Below the pieces are notes generated by a model, which did no database searches, had not been told where the DNA came from, and saw nothing but the letters and a program-made list of their open reading frames with translations. From positions 124,001-188,000 of the forward strand of contig OZ244707.1 in NCBI GenBank assembly GCA_965218875.1: 64,000 bases of DNA. The letters run 5' to 3'. Shown here one piece after another: positions 1 to 8,509 of this stretch (its first letter is position 1; each line of letters opens with the position of its first letter). The position numbers were made by a program, and so were the translations under genes. Origin of the DNA: CBDCMJ01 sp965218875 (GTDB lineage Bacteria; Chloroflexota; Dehalococcoidia; Lucifugimonadales; UBA3495).

Positions 1-651
1 CTGGAGGCCCTGCAGGCGGCCAGTCCCGCCCGGTTCAGCGGAATTCGCCACTCGGTTGGCTGGGACCCTAGCCCTGAGTTGGACAACCGGGAAATAGAGG
101 ACTGCCTGGCCAACGAGGGATACCGAGCGGGGGCCCGCCGCCTGGCTGACATGGGACTCTGCCTGGAAAACTCGCTGTATTTCCCCCAGATGCCGGAATT
201 GGCCGAGTTTGCCAGGGCCCTTCCCGACTTGACCATCGTCTTGAACCACCTGGGCGGACTGGTCCGCATTGGCCCCTATGGGGGCCGGGACGAAGAGGTG
301 ATATCCGCCTGGCGAGACGGTATGGACGCGGTGTCCGAGTGCCCCAACGTTATTTTGAAGCTGGGAGGAGTGGGGATGCCGCGGATGGGGTTCGACTGGC
401 ACACCCGGGCCAAGCCGGTGGGCTCGGAGGAACTGGCGCGAGCCGTCGATCCTCTTATGCACTACGCCATAGGGAAGTTCGGCCCCAGCCGGTGCATGTT
501 CGAGAGCAACTTTCCCGTGGACAAGGTGTCTTTCTCGTACAACGTCATGTACAACGCCTTCAAGCGGGTGTCCCAGAGCTACTCGCCGCCGGAGCGGGCC
601 GCCATGTTCCACGACACGGCGGTGCGGGTCTACGGGATTAGCCCGCAGTAG
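1..651 (+). CDS. Amidohydrolase-family metal-dependent hydrolase, C-terminal part
   Basis: The reading frame is open from base 1, so the gene begins upstream of the window and 216 residues are visible. The sequence resembles the TIM-barrel amidohydrolase 2 family (COG3618-like lactone or carboxylate hydrolases). A histidine in NHLGG (about visible residue 83) sits on a typical barrel strand. FESNFPVDK (about 167-175) matches the family's late strand, whose acidic residue acts in metal-dependent hydrolysis. No partner gene follows, so the substrate is unknown. The TTG near base 79 is an internal leucine, not a start. Confidence 0.8.
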   Translation: MEALQAASPARFSGIRHSVGWDPSPELDNREIEDCLANEGYRAGARRLADMGLCLENSLYFPQMPELAEFARALPDLTIVLNHLGGLVRIGPYGGRDEEVISAWRDGMDAVSECPNVILKLGGVGMPRMGFDWHTRAKPVGSEELARAVDPLMHYAIGKFGPSRCMFESNFPVDKVSFSYNVMYNAFKRVSQSYSPPERAAMFHDTAVRVYGISPQ

Positions 652-870
652 GCGCCGCCGACACTCTTGCTCCCCCGCTGCGCGACTGGTCCTTGCGCCA
701 TTCATTACCCCCGCCTTAGATCGGGGAGGAAGACTGCACCAACGTCCCAAAGTGCCCGGTTGGCTCTTCCGCGGCCGGTCTTCTCCAAGTGCTCAGCCTG
801 TACAGCCGCCTGGAGGTGTTGCGCCGAACCCAGGCCAAGGGCGTATCAGACCCACTGAAGGCCGCCTGAA
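652..870 (+). other. Intergenic stretch with a possible gene remnant
   Basis: No convincing gene. A 50-codon frame (720-869, stop TGA 867-869) directly precedes the HD gene. It contains SLYSRLEVLRR, which vaguely recalls the tail of TauD/TfdA-type dioxygenases that often sit next to PhnZ/TmpB-like HD oxygenases. A TAG at 717-719 closes the frame upstream. If the resemblance is real, this is only a decayed end. The evidence is weak. Confidence 0.2.
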
Positions 871-1375
871 ATGAACTCCCCGACGTTGATGGCCGACGAG
901 ATCCTGTGCTTGCTGGCCGGCGCGGGCTCCGCCGAATACCTGGGCGAGGGTGTCACCCGACTGGAGCAGGCCCTTCAGGCGGCCCAACTAGCCGCCCAAG
1001 CGGGGGCCGACGACGAGTTGATCAATCCCGCGCTGCTCCACGACGTGGGACATCTGTGTGACGGCGAGCCCCGGTTTCAGGTCGAGCAATTGGGACTGAT
1101 GCGCCACGAGAAAGTGGGCGGTGCTTTATTGAGGGGTCTGGGATTCCCTCCCCGGGCGTGCGACGCCGTGGCCGGGCACGTCGACGCCAAGCGCTACCTG
1201 GTGGTCACCAACAAACGCTACGCTCTCCGCCTGTCGGCCGCCAGCATGGAAACCCTGGGCCTGCAAGGGCGGCCCGTTGACCCGGGAGGAAGCCGCCTGG
1301 TTCGAGGCCCAGCCCTTCTTGCATGAAAAGCTCAAGGTCAAGGTCTGGGATGACGGGGCCAAGCGTCCCGTCTGA
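871..1375 (+). pseudogene. PhnZ/TmpB-like HD-domain oxygenase, frameshifted
   Basis: Residues 1-133 match the phosphonate-degradation HD-domain oxygenase family (mixed-valence di-iron enzymes cleaving 2-amino-1-hydroxyphosphonates). The family lid motif YLGEG is at 23-27 and the HD pair is in LLHDVGH. Near base 1270-1280 the frame breaks. One extra base (in the run ggcggcccgttg) separates the body from the expected C-terminus, which is readable in the next frame as LTREEAAWFEA and WDDGAKRPV, ending with TGA at 1373-1375. The family histidine seven residues after the lid glutamate is Gln33 here, so a metal ligand also seems lost. This is either a decayed gene or a sequencing indel; the ligand change favours decay. 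Confidence 0.7.
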
Positions 1376-1537
1376 GCACACGCCCGTCGAAGTGGTACCG
1401 GCGGATGTTGGTCCAGTGCCTCAACTCATGCCGCCGCCGCAACTGGGTATCAGGGGCGGCAGCCGATGTTGATATTCTCGCGGCGTGACCTGTAGGATTA
1501 ACCGGCCATCTCCCTCGAATCGCCCGCTGTTTGACCA

Positions 1538-2197
1538 ATGCTGCATCGATGTCTCGCCGAATTCATCGGCACTTTTTGGCTGGTGCTGGCCAGCACCGGC
1601 GCCGTCATGGTGGAAGAGCTCTCCGGAGGCCGTGTCACTCACCTGGGCATGGGCGCCACCGTCGGGCTCATCGTGACGGCCATGGTCTACTCCCTGGGGC
1701 ACATCTCCGGCGCTCACATAAACCCGGCCGTCACCGCCGGGTTTGCCCTGGCCCGCCATTTTCCTTGGCGGCAGGCCCCCCTCTACTGGGGCGCCCAATT
1801 GGCCGGGGCCGCGTGCGCCAGCCTGGTGTTGCGGGGCCTTTTCGGCTTGGTTGCGGACATGGGCGCCACTATCCCGGCCGGAGACCACTTCCAGTCCTTC
1901 GGACTTGAAGTCCTGCTCACCTTTCTCCTGATGTTCGTGATTATGGCGGTGGCCACCGACACCAGGGCCGTGGGGCAAAGCGCGGCCCTGGCCATAGGCG
2001 CAACGGTGGGCCTGGAAGTCATCTTCGCCGGTCCAATCTCCGGGGCCTCCATGAACCCCGCTCGCTCCTTCGGACCGGCCCTGGTGGCGATGAACTGGAC
2101 CGCCCATTGGGCCTACTGGGCCGGGCCTCTGGCCGGGGCGGCGGGAGGCGCTTTGGTCTACCGGTGGATTAGAGACCACGGGACGGCGGTCAAGTAG
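1538..2197 (+). CDS. Aquaporin-family channel (MIP family)
   Basis: Six-helix integral membrane channel, 219 residues. Both signature loops are present: GAHINPAVT (NPA at 62-64) and GASMNPARS (NPA at 173-175). The usual arginine, Arg176, follows the second NPA. Aligned by eye to E. coli AqpZ, the filter positions Phe43, His174 and Thr183 are Val42, Val161 and Ala170. The constriction is therefore wider and more hydrophobic than in a strict water channel, closer to NIP-type or glycerol facilitators. It could carry glycerol, urea or metalloid hydroxides rather than water alone. It stands alone and converges with the SDR gene. No clear ribosome-binding site (RBS) precedes the ATG. Confidence 0.9.
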   Translation: MLHRCLAEFIGTFWLVLASTGAVMVEELSGGRVTHLGMGATVGLIVTAMVYSLGHISGAHINPAVTAGFALARHFPWRQAPLYWGAQLAGAACASLVLRGLFGLVADMGATIPAGDHFQSFGLEVLLTFLLMFVIMAVATDTRAVGQSAALAIGATVGLEVIFAGPISGASMNPARSFGPALVAMNWTAHWAYWAGPLAGAAGGALVYRWIRDHGTAVK

Positions 2198-2220
2198 ACG
2201 GACGGTCCCACTCTCCGGCC

Positions 2221-2976
2221 CTATTCGGCGGTGGTCCCGCCGTCGATCACCAGCTCCGACCCGGTCATGAAGGACGACTCGTCGGAGGCCAGGAACAGCA
2301 CCCCGTAAGCGATGTCCTCCACGGTGCCCAGCCGGCCCAGGGGGACCCGGTCCAGCCGCCGTTGCAGGCGCTCCGGGTCATCCAGCATCTCCTGGATGAA
2401 GGGAGTGTTGACGGGGCCGGGGTGGACCGAGTTGCACCGAATGTTGTCCCTGGCATACTGGATGGCGGTGGACTTGGTCAAGAGCCTTACGGCGCCCTTG
2501 CTGGCCGTGTAGCCCGCGGAGCGGCCGATGGCCACGATCCCGGCGGTGGATGATATGTTGATGATGGACCCGCCGCCGTTGCGGCGCATCGCCGGGATGG
2601 CCTGCTTGGTGCCCAGGAACACGCCCTTGGCGTTGACGTCCATGATGCGGTCCCAGTCCTCCGCGCTGGTCTCCTCGATGCTCCTGGTGCCGATGGTGAT
2701 GCCCGCGTTGTTCACCAGGACGTCCACCTTGCCGTACTTGTTCTCGGCCAGTTGGACCATGTTCTTCCAGTCGTCTTCCTTGGTCACGTCCAGGTGGCTA
2801 TAGGTAACGTCTCCACCGAGTTCCCTGATCTGGGCCTCCAGCTTCATCCCCTCCTCATCCAGAATGTCGCCAAAGCAAACCTTGGCGCCCTCCCGGGCGA
2901 ACATGCGGACTTCTTCCGCGCCCTGCCCGCGGCCGGCCCCGCTGACGATCGCCACTTTCCCTTCCAGTCTTGCCAT
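2221..2976 (-). CDS. Short-chain dehydrogenase/reductase (SDR)
   Basis: Classical SDR of 251 residues. The Rossmann motif SGAGRGQG is at 12-19 and NNAG at 89-92. The catalytic Ser142 is in NISSTAG, and Tyr156 and Lys160 are in YTASK. The C-terminus ends in the common SGSELVIDGGTTAE style. It probably oxidises or reduces an alcohol/ketone with NAD(P); the substrate cannot be read from sequence. The ATG follows a strong RBS (GGGAGG, 8 bases upstream). It is transcribed towards the aquaporin gene and stops 23 bases from it. Confidence 0.9.
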   Translation of the reverse strand: MARLEGKVAIVSGAGRGQGAEEVRMFAREGAKVCFGDILDEEGMKLEAQIRELGGDVTYSHLDVTKEDDWKNMVQLAENKYGKVDVLVNNAGITIGTRSIEETSAEDWDRIMDVNAKGVFLGTKQAIPAMRRNGGGSIINISSTAGIVAIGRSAGYTASKGAVRLLTKSTAIQYARDNIRCNSVHPGPVNTPFIQEMLDDPERLQRRLDRVPLGRLGTVEDIAYGVLFLASDESSFMTGSELVIDGGTTAE

Positions 2977-3104
2977 GGTGAGACCTCCCTAACGGTTACA
3001 GTTAATGTGAGTCCGGAGTAGGTACTCTTCTTAAACCTGTGGACCTGCCTGGGCCTCCGTCGCCGGCGGGTTGGGCCTTGCGTCCGGCGGGCGCGCCTCA
3101 GCGC

Positions 3105-3602
3105 TTACCGCTCGTACCAGCCGGAGCCGAAGAGGAGACCGTCATGGCGGACCACCCAGGAGTGCTTCTGAGTTGCCGCCCCCGTTCCTGGGCTTTGGAA
3201 GTAGTAGGAGATCCACTGGCCGTCCTCGGTGGTCTCCTGGAAGACGGAGCCGTAGTCGTAGCCGTTGACGTCCACCCGGACGGTGGAGTCGGTGCCCAGG
3301 CGCTCAGGGCGCGCGGCGTGGGCGATCATGCGGTCGTTCTCGTCGATGATGAAGACGTACCACTCGCCGTCGATGCTCGCCGGGGTGTTGTAATAGGCGA
3401 CGGTGTCGGCCCGCCCTTCCGCCTCGTAGCGGTCTATGGCCCGGTCCACGAAGGCCTTGGTGTATCCGGCCCGGTCGGCCTTGGAGACCTCCGGCGCGGA
3501 TTTGGGCGGAGATTCCCCGCCTCCTACGAGGGCGACGATGCCCACGGCGAGGGCGGCGATGGCAATGGCCATAGCGGCGCCGATGCCGAGCCGGTGCAGC
3601 AT
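3105..3602 (-). CDS. Membrane-anchored cache-domain protein
   Basis: A 165-residue protein with one N-terminal membrane segment (about 7-27) followed by an extracytoplasmic single-cache-type sensor fold. Diagnostic pieces are DGEWYVFIIDE, the polar stretch IAHAARPERLG, DVNGYDYG, and the C-terminal KHSWVVRHDGLLFGSGWYE. Such domains bind small ligands outside the cell, usually as the sensor part of chemoreceptors or kinases. Here no output domain follows, so it may be a stand-alone binding protein or act with a partner elsewhere. The start is set by an AGGAGGAG RBS directly upstream of the ATG. Confidence 0.75.
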   Translation of the reverse strand: MLHRLGIGAAMAIAIAALAVGIVALVGGGESPPKSAPEVSKADRAGYTKAFVDRAIDRYEAEGRADTVAYYNTPASIDGEWYVFIIDENDRMIAHAARPERLGTDSTVRVDVNGYDYGSVFQETTEDGQWISYYFQSPGTGAATQKHSWVVRHDGLLFGSGWYER

Positions 3603-4196
3603 AACTCCTCCTTGGTTGAGGCCGCCTGCATCTTAACACCCGGGACTCGGGGCGGATGATGAGTTAGTAATTATCTCAAAACTTCGCCGCTTTTAACCGT
3701 TCGGCCTGAGCGAAGCGGAGTGGAGCCGGAGGTGGAACGCAGCGCAGTCGAAGGACCGGCGCCGGGGAAACCCTTCGACTCCGCTGTGCTTCGCTCAGGA
3801 CGAACGTAGAAAACCACCGGCAGTGACCTGCAAGTTCTTCTTGATTTGAGGTAGTTTCTTAGCCCTTGAGTCACCGGCTGCAGCCGATAGTTGGTTCCTA
3901 CTCGACTCACGACACTTCCCCCTTGCCCCCTCCGGTGCCCACTCCCTACACTATTAATCGGCAGCTATTAGCGGCTTCCGACGTCTATCAACCGCCACCC
4001 CGGCCCATGGCTCGAAATGGCTCACAATGGCCCCGAAATAAAAAACCCCTGGCCTTCCCTCACGCCGACAGTCGGGTTCTCCCCCATACTCGCCGCCGCT
4101 CAACTCTGAACACTTACGACGGCGACTTGCGGGCAGGCTTGCGCCGTGACGGATGCTGGTAGAATTGAAGCAGGACTAGCGAGGAGGAATACACCC
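3603..4196. repeat. Intergenic region with a REP-like inverted repeat
   Basis: About 600 bases without a supportable gene. An imperfect inverted repeat runs from 3698 to 3806. The left arm starts CGTTCGGCCTGAGCGAAGCG and the right arm ends CTTCGCTCAGGACGAACG, around a centre containing gtcgaagg and cccttcgac. A closely related block is at about 26813-26873, so this is a dispersed element. The remainder (3830-4180) shows nothing recognisable except the RBS of the next gene. Confidence 0.65.
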
Positions 4197-5189
4197 ATGA
4201 CGCAAGCTAATGGTCTCCACCGCAGGCTGTACGTGGGAACCCTGGACGGGGTCTGTTCGGTGAGCAGCTCCGACGACGGGCGCACCTGGCAGCGGGGCCC
4301 GGTGACTTCCCTGTCCCACGCCGCCGCCCGGCTTTCGGCAAGCCCCTCGGAGCCTGGCGTCGTCTACCTGGCCGCCTACGAGGCGGGGGTCTTCAAGACC
4401 GTTGACCGCGGCGCTACCTGGACCCGGCTTTCCGCCTATCCCACCGATTACGCCCACAGTGTCCTGGCCCATCCCACCAACCCGGGAACGGTGTACGCTG
4501 GGAGTGAGCCGGCGGCCGTTTTTCGCTCCGACGACGGCGGGGAAAGCTGGCTGGAGTGCCCCGGGTTTCAGCAGGCGTCCCAGCCGGGAAGGTGGAACTT
4601 CCACGGCGGCCGGCTTTCCCACGTGCGGGACTTGCGGATGGCGCCGGGCGACCCGGACACGATATTCGCCGGCATAGAGGTGGGGGGCATAGTCCGTTCC
4701 AACGACGGGGGAGGAAGGTGGGAGCAGCTGGAGGGCACCCACGACGACATTCACTTCGTCAACATGAGCCCGGTCAATCCGCGCCGGGTGTACGTGGCCA
4801 CCGCCGAGGCCCCGTTTCGCAGCGACGACGGCGGAGGGCGCTGGGAGAAGATCAATGACGGCCTGGAACGGCGCTATACCCTGCACATAGCCGCCGCCCC
4901 CGACGCCGCCGACGTGGTGCTGGTTACGGTTTCCAGCAGCGCCGGGCGCAACAATCCTCAGCTATACCGCTCCACCGACGGCGGGCGCGGCTGGACGCTG
5001 GTCGAGGCCATAGGCCGCGACGACGACATGGTGGTGGCCATGGACTGGGACGCGGACCATCCGGGCCGGGTGTACGCGGGCACGGGCGCGGGCAAGATTT
5101 ATTGCAGCGACGACCATGGCCGGGAGTGGGCCCAGGTGGAGGCGGACCTGACCGCCATGGCGGTGGGCGCTCTGGTGGTTGCGGTTTAG
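4197..5189 (+). CDS. Seven-bladed Asp-box beta-propeller protein (BNR/Ycf48-like)
   Basis: Seven Asp-box repeats of the form S-x-D-x-G-x-x-W recur at roughly 40-50 residue spacing: SDDGRTW, VDRGATW, SDDGGESW, SNDGGGRW, SDDGGGRW, STDGGRGW and SDDHGREW. This predicts a closed seven-bladed propeller of 330 residues. No signal peptide or sialidase catalytic residues are evident, so it is more likely a cytoplasmic scaffold of the WD40/YVTN/BNR-like class than a glycosidase. The chosen ATG has GAGGAGG seven bases upstream. A GTG 51 bases earlier in frame lacks an RBS. Confidence 0.85.
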   Translation: MTQANGLHRRLYVGTLDGVCSVSSSDDGRTWQRGPVTSLSHAAARLSASPSEPGVVYLAAYEAGVFKTVDRGATWTRLSAYPTDYAHSVLAHPTNPGTVYAGSEPAAVFRSDDGGESWLECPGFQQASQPGRWNFHGGRLSHVRDLRMAPGDPDTIFAGIEVGGIVRSNDGGGRWEQLEGTHDDIHFVNMSPVNPRRVYVATAEAPFRSDDGGGRWEKINDGLERRYTLHIAAAPDAADVVLVTVSSSAGRNNPQLYRSTDGGRGWTLVEAIGRDDDMVVAMDWDADHPGRVYAGTGAGKIYCSDDHGREWAQVEADLTAMAVGALVVAV

Positions 5190-5338
5190 GCAACCGCCCC
5201 GACGTACCGCTCCGTTCTAGCCGCTGCGTCTTGGCGGACTTGTGGAGCCGCCTTCATCGAAGGCGGGGTGGAGCCGTGGCAAGGAGGGCTTGGGCGGCGT
5301 CGTGCCGGCGGATAGGCGCAGCCTGGTCAGCCCCGGGG

Positions 5339-5989
5339 TTAGCCGGCGTCGGGGGGAGCGCCGGCGGCCCCCGAGCGAAGCTGACGGTCGTCCACCACCA
5401 CCGTCTTGACTATCTTGTCGTGGATGGCCTGGCGGTCGCGGTCCCAGAAGGCCCACAGGCCGTCGAAAATCGACCCAAGCCCAAAGGTTAAGGAGTCGAC
5501 CCCCAGCCCAATAATGCCGGTCTTGACGATAATCTCCCGGACGAAGGTCCACCCCCAGCCGGAGGGGCTCCCGTCGGCCCGGATAACCCGGATGCCCAGG
5601 AGCTGCTTGCCGGGGGTCTGGCCGTGCCTCAAGGAGAAGGACAACCAGACCAGGTAGCCAACCACCAGGGTGAGCAAGACGAGCGCCACCTCCAGGAGGT
5701 AGGCCGCCACCCGCCGCCCCAGGCTGGCCGCCTTCACCCCCGGCGGACCGCTGAGTAGCTGCTCGCACCATAGGCAAAACCGTTCCTCGCCGGCGCGGCG
5801 GCGGCGGCAGTTGGGGCAATCGACGGCCAGCGCTGTGCCGCAGCGATGGCAGAATGTTGAGGTTGAGGGGTTTGTGTCCCCGCAATTGGGACATGCCGGC
5901 GTGTCTTGGCCGGAAGCAAGCGCCGTGCCGCAGTTGCCGCAGTAATTCGCCTCGGGAGGGTTCTGCCACCGGCAATTTGGGCAGATCAC
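5339..5989 (-). CDS. Zinc-ribbon RDD-family membrane protein
   Basis: 216 residues. Three consecutive CxxC...CxxC zinc ribbons occupy the N-terminus (Cys3/6/17/20, Cys33/36/47/50, Cys58/61/72/75). An RDD domain follows, with two or more membrane helices (about 90-115 and 150-190). Family-typical RDD pieces are SLGRRVAAYLLE and GQTPGKQLLGIRV. RDD proteins are poorly understood; some act in ion or sodium tolerance. The ribbons suggest protein or nucleic-acid contact on the cytoplasmic side. Translation starts at GTG, six bases after AGAGG. Confidence 0.85.
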   Translation of the reverse strand: MICPNCRWQNPPEANYCGNCGTALASGQDTPACPNCGDTNPSTSTFCHRCGTALAVDCPNCRRRRAGEERFCLWCEQLLSGPPGVKAASLGRRVAAYLLEVALVLLTLVVGYLVWLSFSLRHGQTPGKQLLGIRVIRADGSPSGWGWTFVREIIVKTGIIGLGVDSLTFGLGSIFDGLWAFWDRDRQAIHDKIVKTVVVDDRQLRSGAAGAPPDAG

Positions 5990-6027
5990 GTCTGGCCTCT
6001 CCCAACGCCTGCCCTACTCAAGGCGTC

Positions 6028-6870
6028 TCACATCAGCTTGGCGTACTGGTCTATCAGGGGGACGACGTTCTCCCGCTTCTCCGATGGCAGCGGGAACACT
6101 ACCCGCTCCACGCCCGCGGCTTCCATCTCCCGAATTACGTCAGGGTCGGGCCGAGTGCCGAAGGAGGAGATGGAGATGGAGTCCGGGTCCCTGCCGGCGT
6201 CCGCGGCTTGCCGTTTCAGCAGAGCGACCTTCTCCGCGAAGCTGGGCCCCCCGGGCACTCCAGCCCCCACGGGCATCCAGCCGTCACAGTACTCCACGAC
6301 CCGGTCGAAAGTGGTCGCGCCGTCGCCGCCCATGATGATGGGAGGGTGGGGTTTCTGGGCCGGCTTGGGAAAGGCCCAAAGCTTATCGAAGTCCACGAAT
6401 TCACCGTGGAATTCCGGCTCGTCCTGGGTCCAAATCTCCTTCATGGCCAGTATTCGCTCCCGGAGCAGGCGCCACCGGCTCCTGAAGTTGGTCCCGTGGT
6501 TGCCCATTTCCTCGGCGTTCCACCCTCCGCCCACGCCGAAGATGAAACGTCCCCCGGATAGCTGGTCCAGGCTGGCGATCTCTTTAGCCGTGACTATGGG
6601 GTCGCGCTCGATCATCAGGCAGATTCCCGTCCCCACCTTCAGGTTGGTGGTGGCCGCGGCCGCGGCGGTCAGGGCGACGAAGGGGTCGTGGGTATGCCAG
6701 TACATCTCGGGGAGGTCGCCGCCTGGCGGGAAGGGAGAAAGCCTGCTGGCGGGAATGTGGGTGTGTTCGGGGACCCACATGGACTCGAAGCCCCGGTCTT
6801 CCAGCAAGCGGGCCAGATCGTCCGGCCGTATAGAGTAGTCGGTGCAAAACATGTAGGCTCCAAACTGCAT
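6028..6870 (-). CDS. LLM-class F420-dependent oxidoreductase
   Basis: A 280-residue bacterial luciferase-like TIM barrel. Family features are the N-terminal MQFGAYMF strand, RGFESMWVPEHTH, the LKVGTGI segment, SGGRFIFGVGGGWNAEEM, and HPPIIMGGDG. GWNAEE is typical of the F420-dependent subgroup rather than FMN luciferases. It probably oxidises or hydroxylates an organic substrate. The start is the ATG at 6868-6870, preceded by AGGAGG; an in-frame start 42 bases upstream lacks one. A TATAAT box for this gene lies at 6912-6917 on the minus strand. Confidence 0.88.
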   Translation of the reverse strand: MQFGAYMFCTDYSIRPDDLARLLEDRGFESMWVPEHTHIPASRLSPFPPGGDLPEMYWHTHDPFVALTAAAAATTNLKVGTGICLMIERDPIVTAKEIASLDQLSGGRFIFGVGGGWNAEEMGNHGTNFRSRWRLLRERILAMKEIWTQDEPEFHGEFVDFDKLWAFPKPAQKPHPPIIMGGDGATTFDRVVEYCDGWMPVGAGVPGGPSFAEKVALLKRQAADAGRDPDSISISSFGTRPDPDVIREMEAAGVERVVFPLPSEKRENVVPLIDQYAKLM

Positions 6871-6911
6871 GGCTTCCTCCTGATGGGCCGACCCGGAACC
6901 AAGATTGGCCA

Positions 6912-6917
6912 ATTATA
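6912..6917 (-). promoter_or_regulatory. -10 box upstream of the LLM gene
   Basis: On the minus strand this reads TATAAT, preceded by TGC, 42 bases before the ATG at 6870. No good -35 was identified by eye. Confidence 0.45.
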
Positions 6918-8056
6918 GCATCCCAAAGGCACGGGGCGAACTCCATGGCTTGGCCCGGCGCGACTTGGTCGTCACCCCCCGAATCTTTGCTGTCATTCCG
7001 GCCAACGAGAATTACCTCACCGCCTCGCTGGCCCCGGCCGTGCCCAGCCCGGCGCATTTAGGATTCCCCCTCGCCCCTGCAGCTCCGGGCCCCCGCCCCC
7101 GCCATCACCATGGAAAAAGACGGAGGACGAGGCCCGGGCATGACAGGTAAGGGCTAGCAGCTACCCCACGCCCCACCCTTTAATTCCCACCGAGCGCCCC
7201 GACCCCTGTCATTCCGCCGGAGCGTCCCGACCTGTCATTCCCACCGAGCGCCCCGACCCCTGTCATTCCGTGGGAGCGGAGGGACGAGGAATCTAAAATG
7301 CATAGCTGCAAGCCCCGGCCACTGATGATGGGCCGCTCGGCGCTGCCTCATTTTCATCGCCCTTATGTGGCCTCCGCAGGGTCATGGTGATTCCGAGCCC
7401 AGCCGATGAATCCAAAGTCCCACGCGGTGGCATGGTTTACGGCCTTGCGAGGCGGCGTGCTGGCAACGAGCTTAGATTCCTCGTCGCTATGCTCCCACGG
7501 AATGACAGGGGTGGGGACGCTCCCACGGAATGACAGAGTGGGGCGTAGGGCGGCGGCCCGTGACCCGCTGCCGGCCCACGCCCAGTCATGCCCGTGCCTC
7601 GTCCTCCGTCTATTTTCTTGGTAATGACAGAGTGGGGCGTAGGGCGGCAGCCCGTGCCCGGCTGCCGGCCTCCTCCCAGTCAGGCCTGGGCCTGCTCGCC
7701 CGTGTATTTCCTTGGTGATGACGGGCTGGGGGTTGTGGCATGACTCGGGAGGCTACGCTCGGAATGGCGTGGTGGGTGTTAGGAAAGGCGTGGGGAGCGG
7801 TTGGGATGGCTTGGAGGAGTCGCTCGAAACGATATGGGGGGTGTTAGGAATGGTGTCGGGAGCGTTGGGATGGCTCGGAGGCTTCGCTCGGAACGATATG
7901 GGGGGCCTTTGGAACGGCGTGGGGAGCGCTCGGGATGGTGTGAGGAGAGTCGGAAATTGGATGGAGGGGTCCTTGAATGACCGGTTGGGGGAGTGCGGCT
8001 GACGTGCCGAGTGGGTCTGGGGGCCGGGGCCATTGCCGGGGGCTGCGGAGGGCCCC
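6918..8056. repeat. Repeat-rich intergenic region
   Basis: About 1.1 kb with no supportable gene. Between 7190 and 7720 there are repeated fragments of the TGTCATTCC...GAGGAATCT family in both orientations, for example around 7200-7300 and 7465-7540. From 7310 to 7360 comes a stretch also seen near 36790-36820 and 51170-51200 (aaaatgcatagctg then aagccccggcc). Around 7530-7730 the segment tgacagagtggggcgtaggg recurs. Small frames here are low-complexity and cross repeat units, so they are not annotated as genes. Confidence 0.7.
7774..7968. repeat. Degenerate tandem repeat, unit about 65 bp, three copies
   Basis: The start motif gggtgttagg occurs at 7774 and again at 7839, with a degenerate third copy at about 7904. 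Each unit carries ggagcg...gggatgg, then ggag..tcgctcg.aacgatatggg. The spacing is 65 bases. No gene is apparent in it. Confidence 0.6.
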
Positions 8057-8509
8057 TCAGTCCTCGGCGGGCAGGTAGGCGTTGGGCACGACGGCGCTGC
8101 CCTGGCCGGCGCCGGTGGCGTCCCCGTTTTGGTTGACCGCCTGGATGTCCACTGAAATCCTGGTCCCGTTGGCCTCGCGGGACGCGGCAGCTATCTTCCC
8201 GGAAAACGTGATGGTGTCGCCGGGGCGCACCGGCCGCAGAAACCGCAGGTCGACCATGCCGGTGTGATTGTAGATATCGCCGCCAAAGTGGCGCCGCAGC
8301 ATCTCCTGGGCGAAGGCCAGCGACATCCGGCCCGACGCCACGGTGCCCCGGGTCCCCAATGTTTCCCGGGCGGTCTCCACGTCGGTGAATTGGGAAGGCC
8401 CGGTTTGGCCGGCGCTGCCCTCGAACAGGTTGATAGCCTCCTGAGTCATGTGCTTGGTCAACTGGGCAAGCTCGTCGCCGACCCGGAGTCCTCCGGTTAC
8501 TCCCCCCAC
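8057..8509 (-). CDS. MaoC-like hotdog dehydratase, subunit 2
   Basis: A 150-residue hotdog-fold protein resembling C-terminal MaoC-type domains: GTRGTVASGRMSLAFAQEML, DLRFLRPVRPGDTITFSG and a beta-strand-rich tail. Its GTG start (8507-8509) lies inside the end of the upstream gene (13-base overlap), so the two are translationally coupled. Together they look like a two-subunit enoyl-CoA hydratase or dehydratase acting on CoA thioesters. The classical D-x4-H catalytic pair is not obvious in this half. The substrate is unknown. Confidence 0.75.
   Translation of the reverse strand: MGGVTGGLRVGDELAQLTKHMTQEAINLFEGSAGQTGPSQFTDVETARETLGTRGTVASGRMSLAFAQEMLRRHFGGDIYNHTGMVDLRFLRPVRPGDTITFSGKIAAASREANGTRISVDIQAVNQNGDATGAGQGSAVVPNAYLPAED

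Noticed and set aside
79..651. TTG at base 79 as the start of a complete gene
   Set aside because: The frame is open to base 1 with family-like sequence, so the gene is cut by the window edge.
3866..4162. Frame before the propeller gene
   Set aside because: Low-complexity translation, no RBS and no family resemblance.
7406..8002. Several small frames in the spacer
   Set aside because: They cross repeat units, have biased composition and no RBS.
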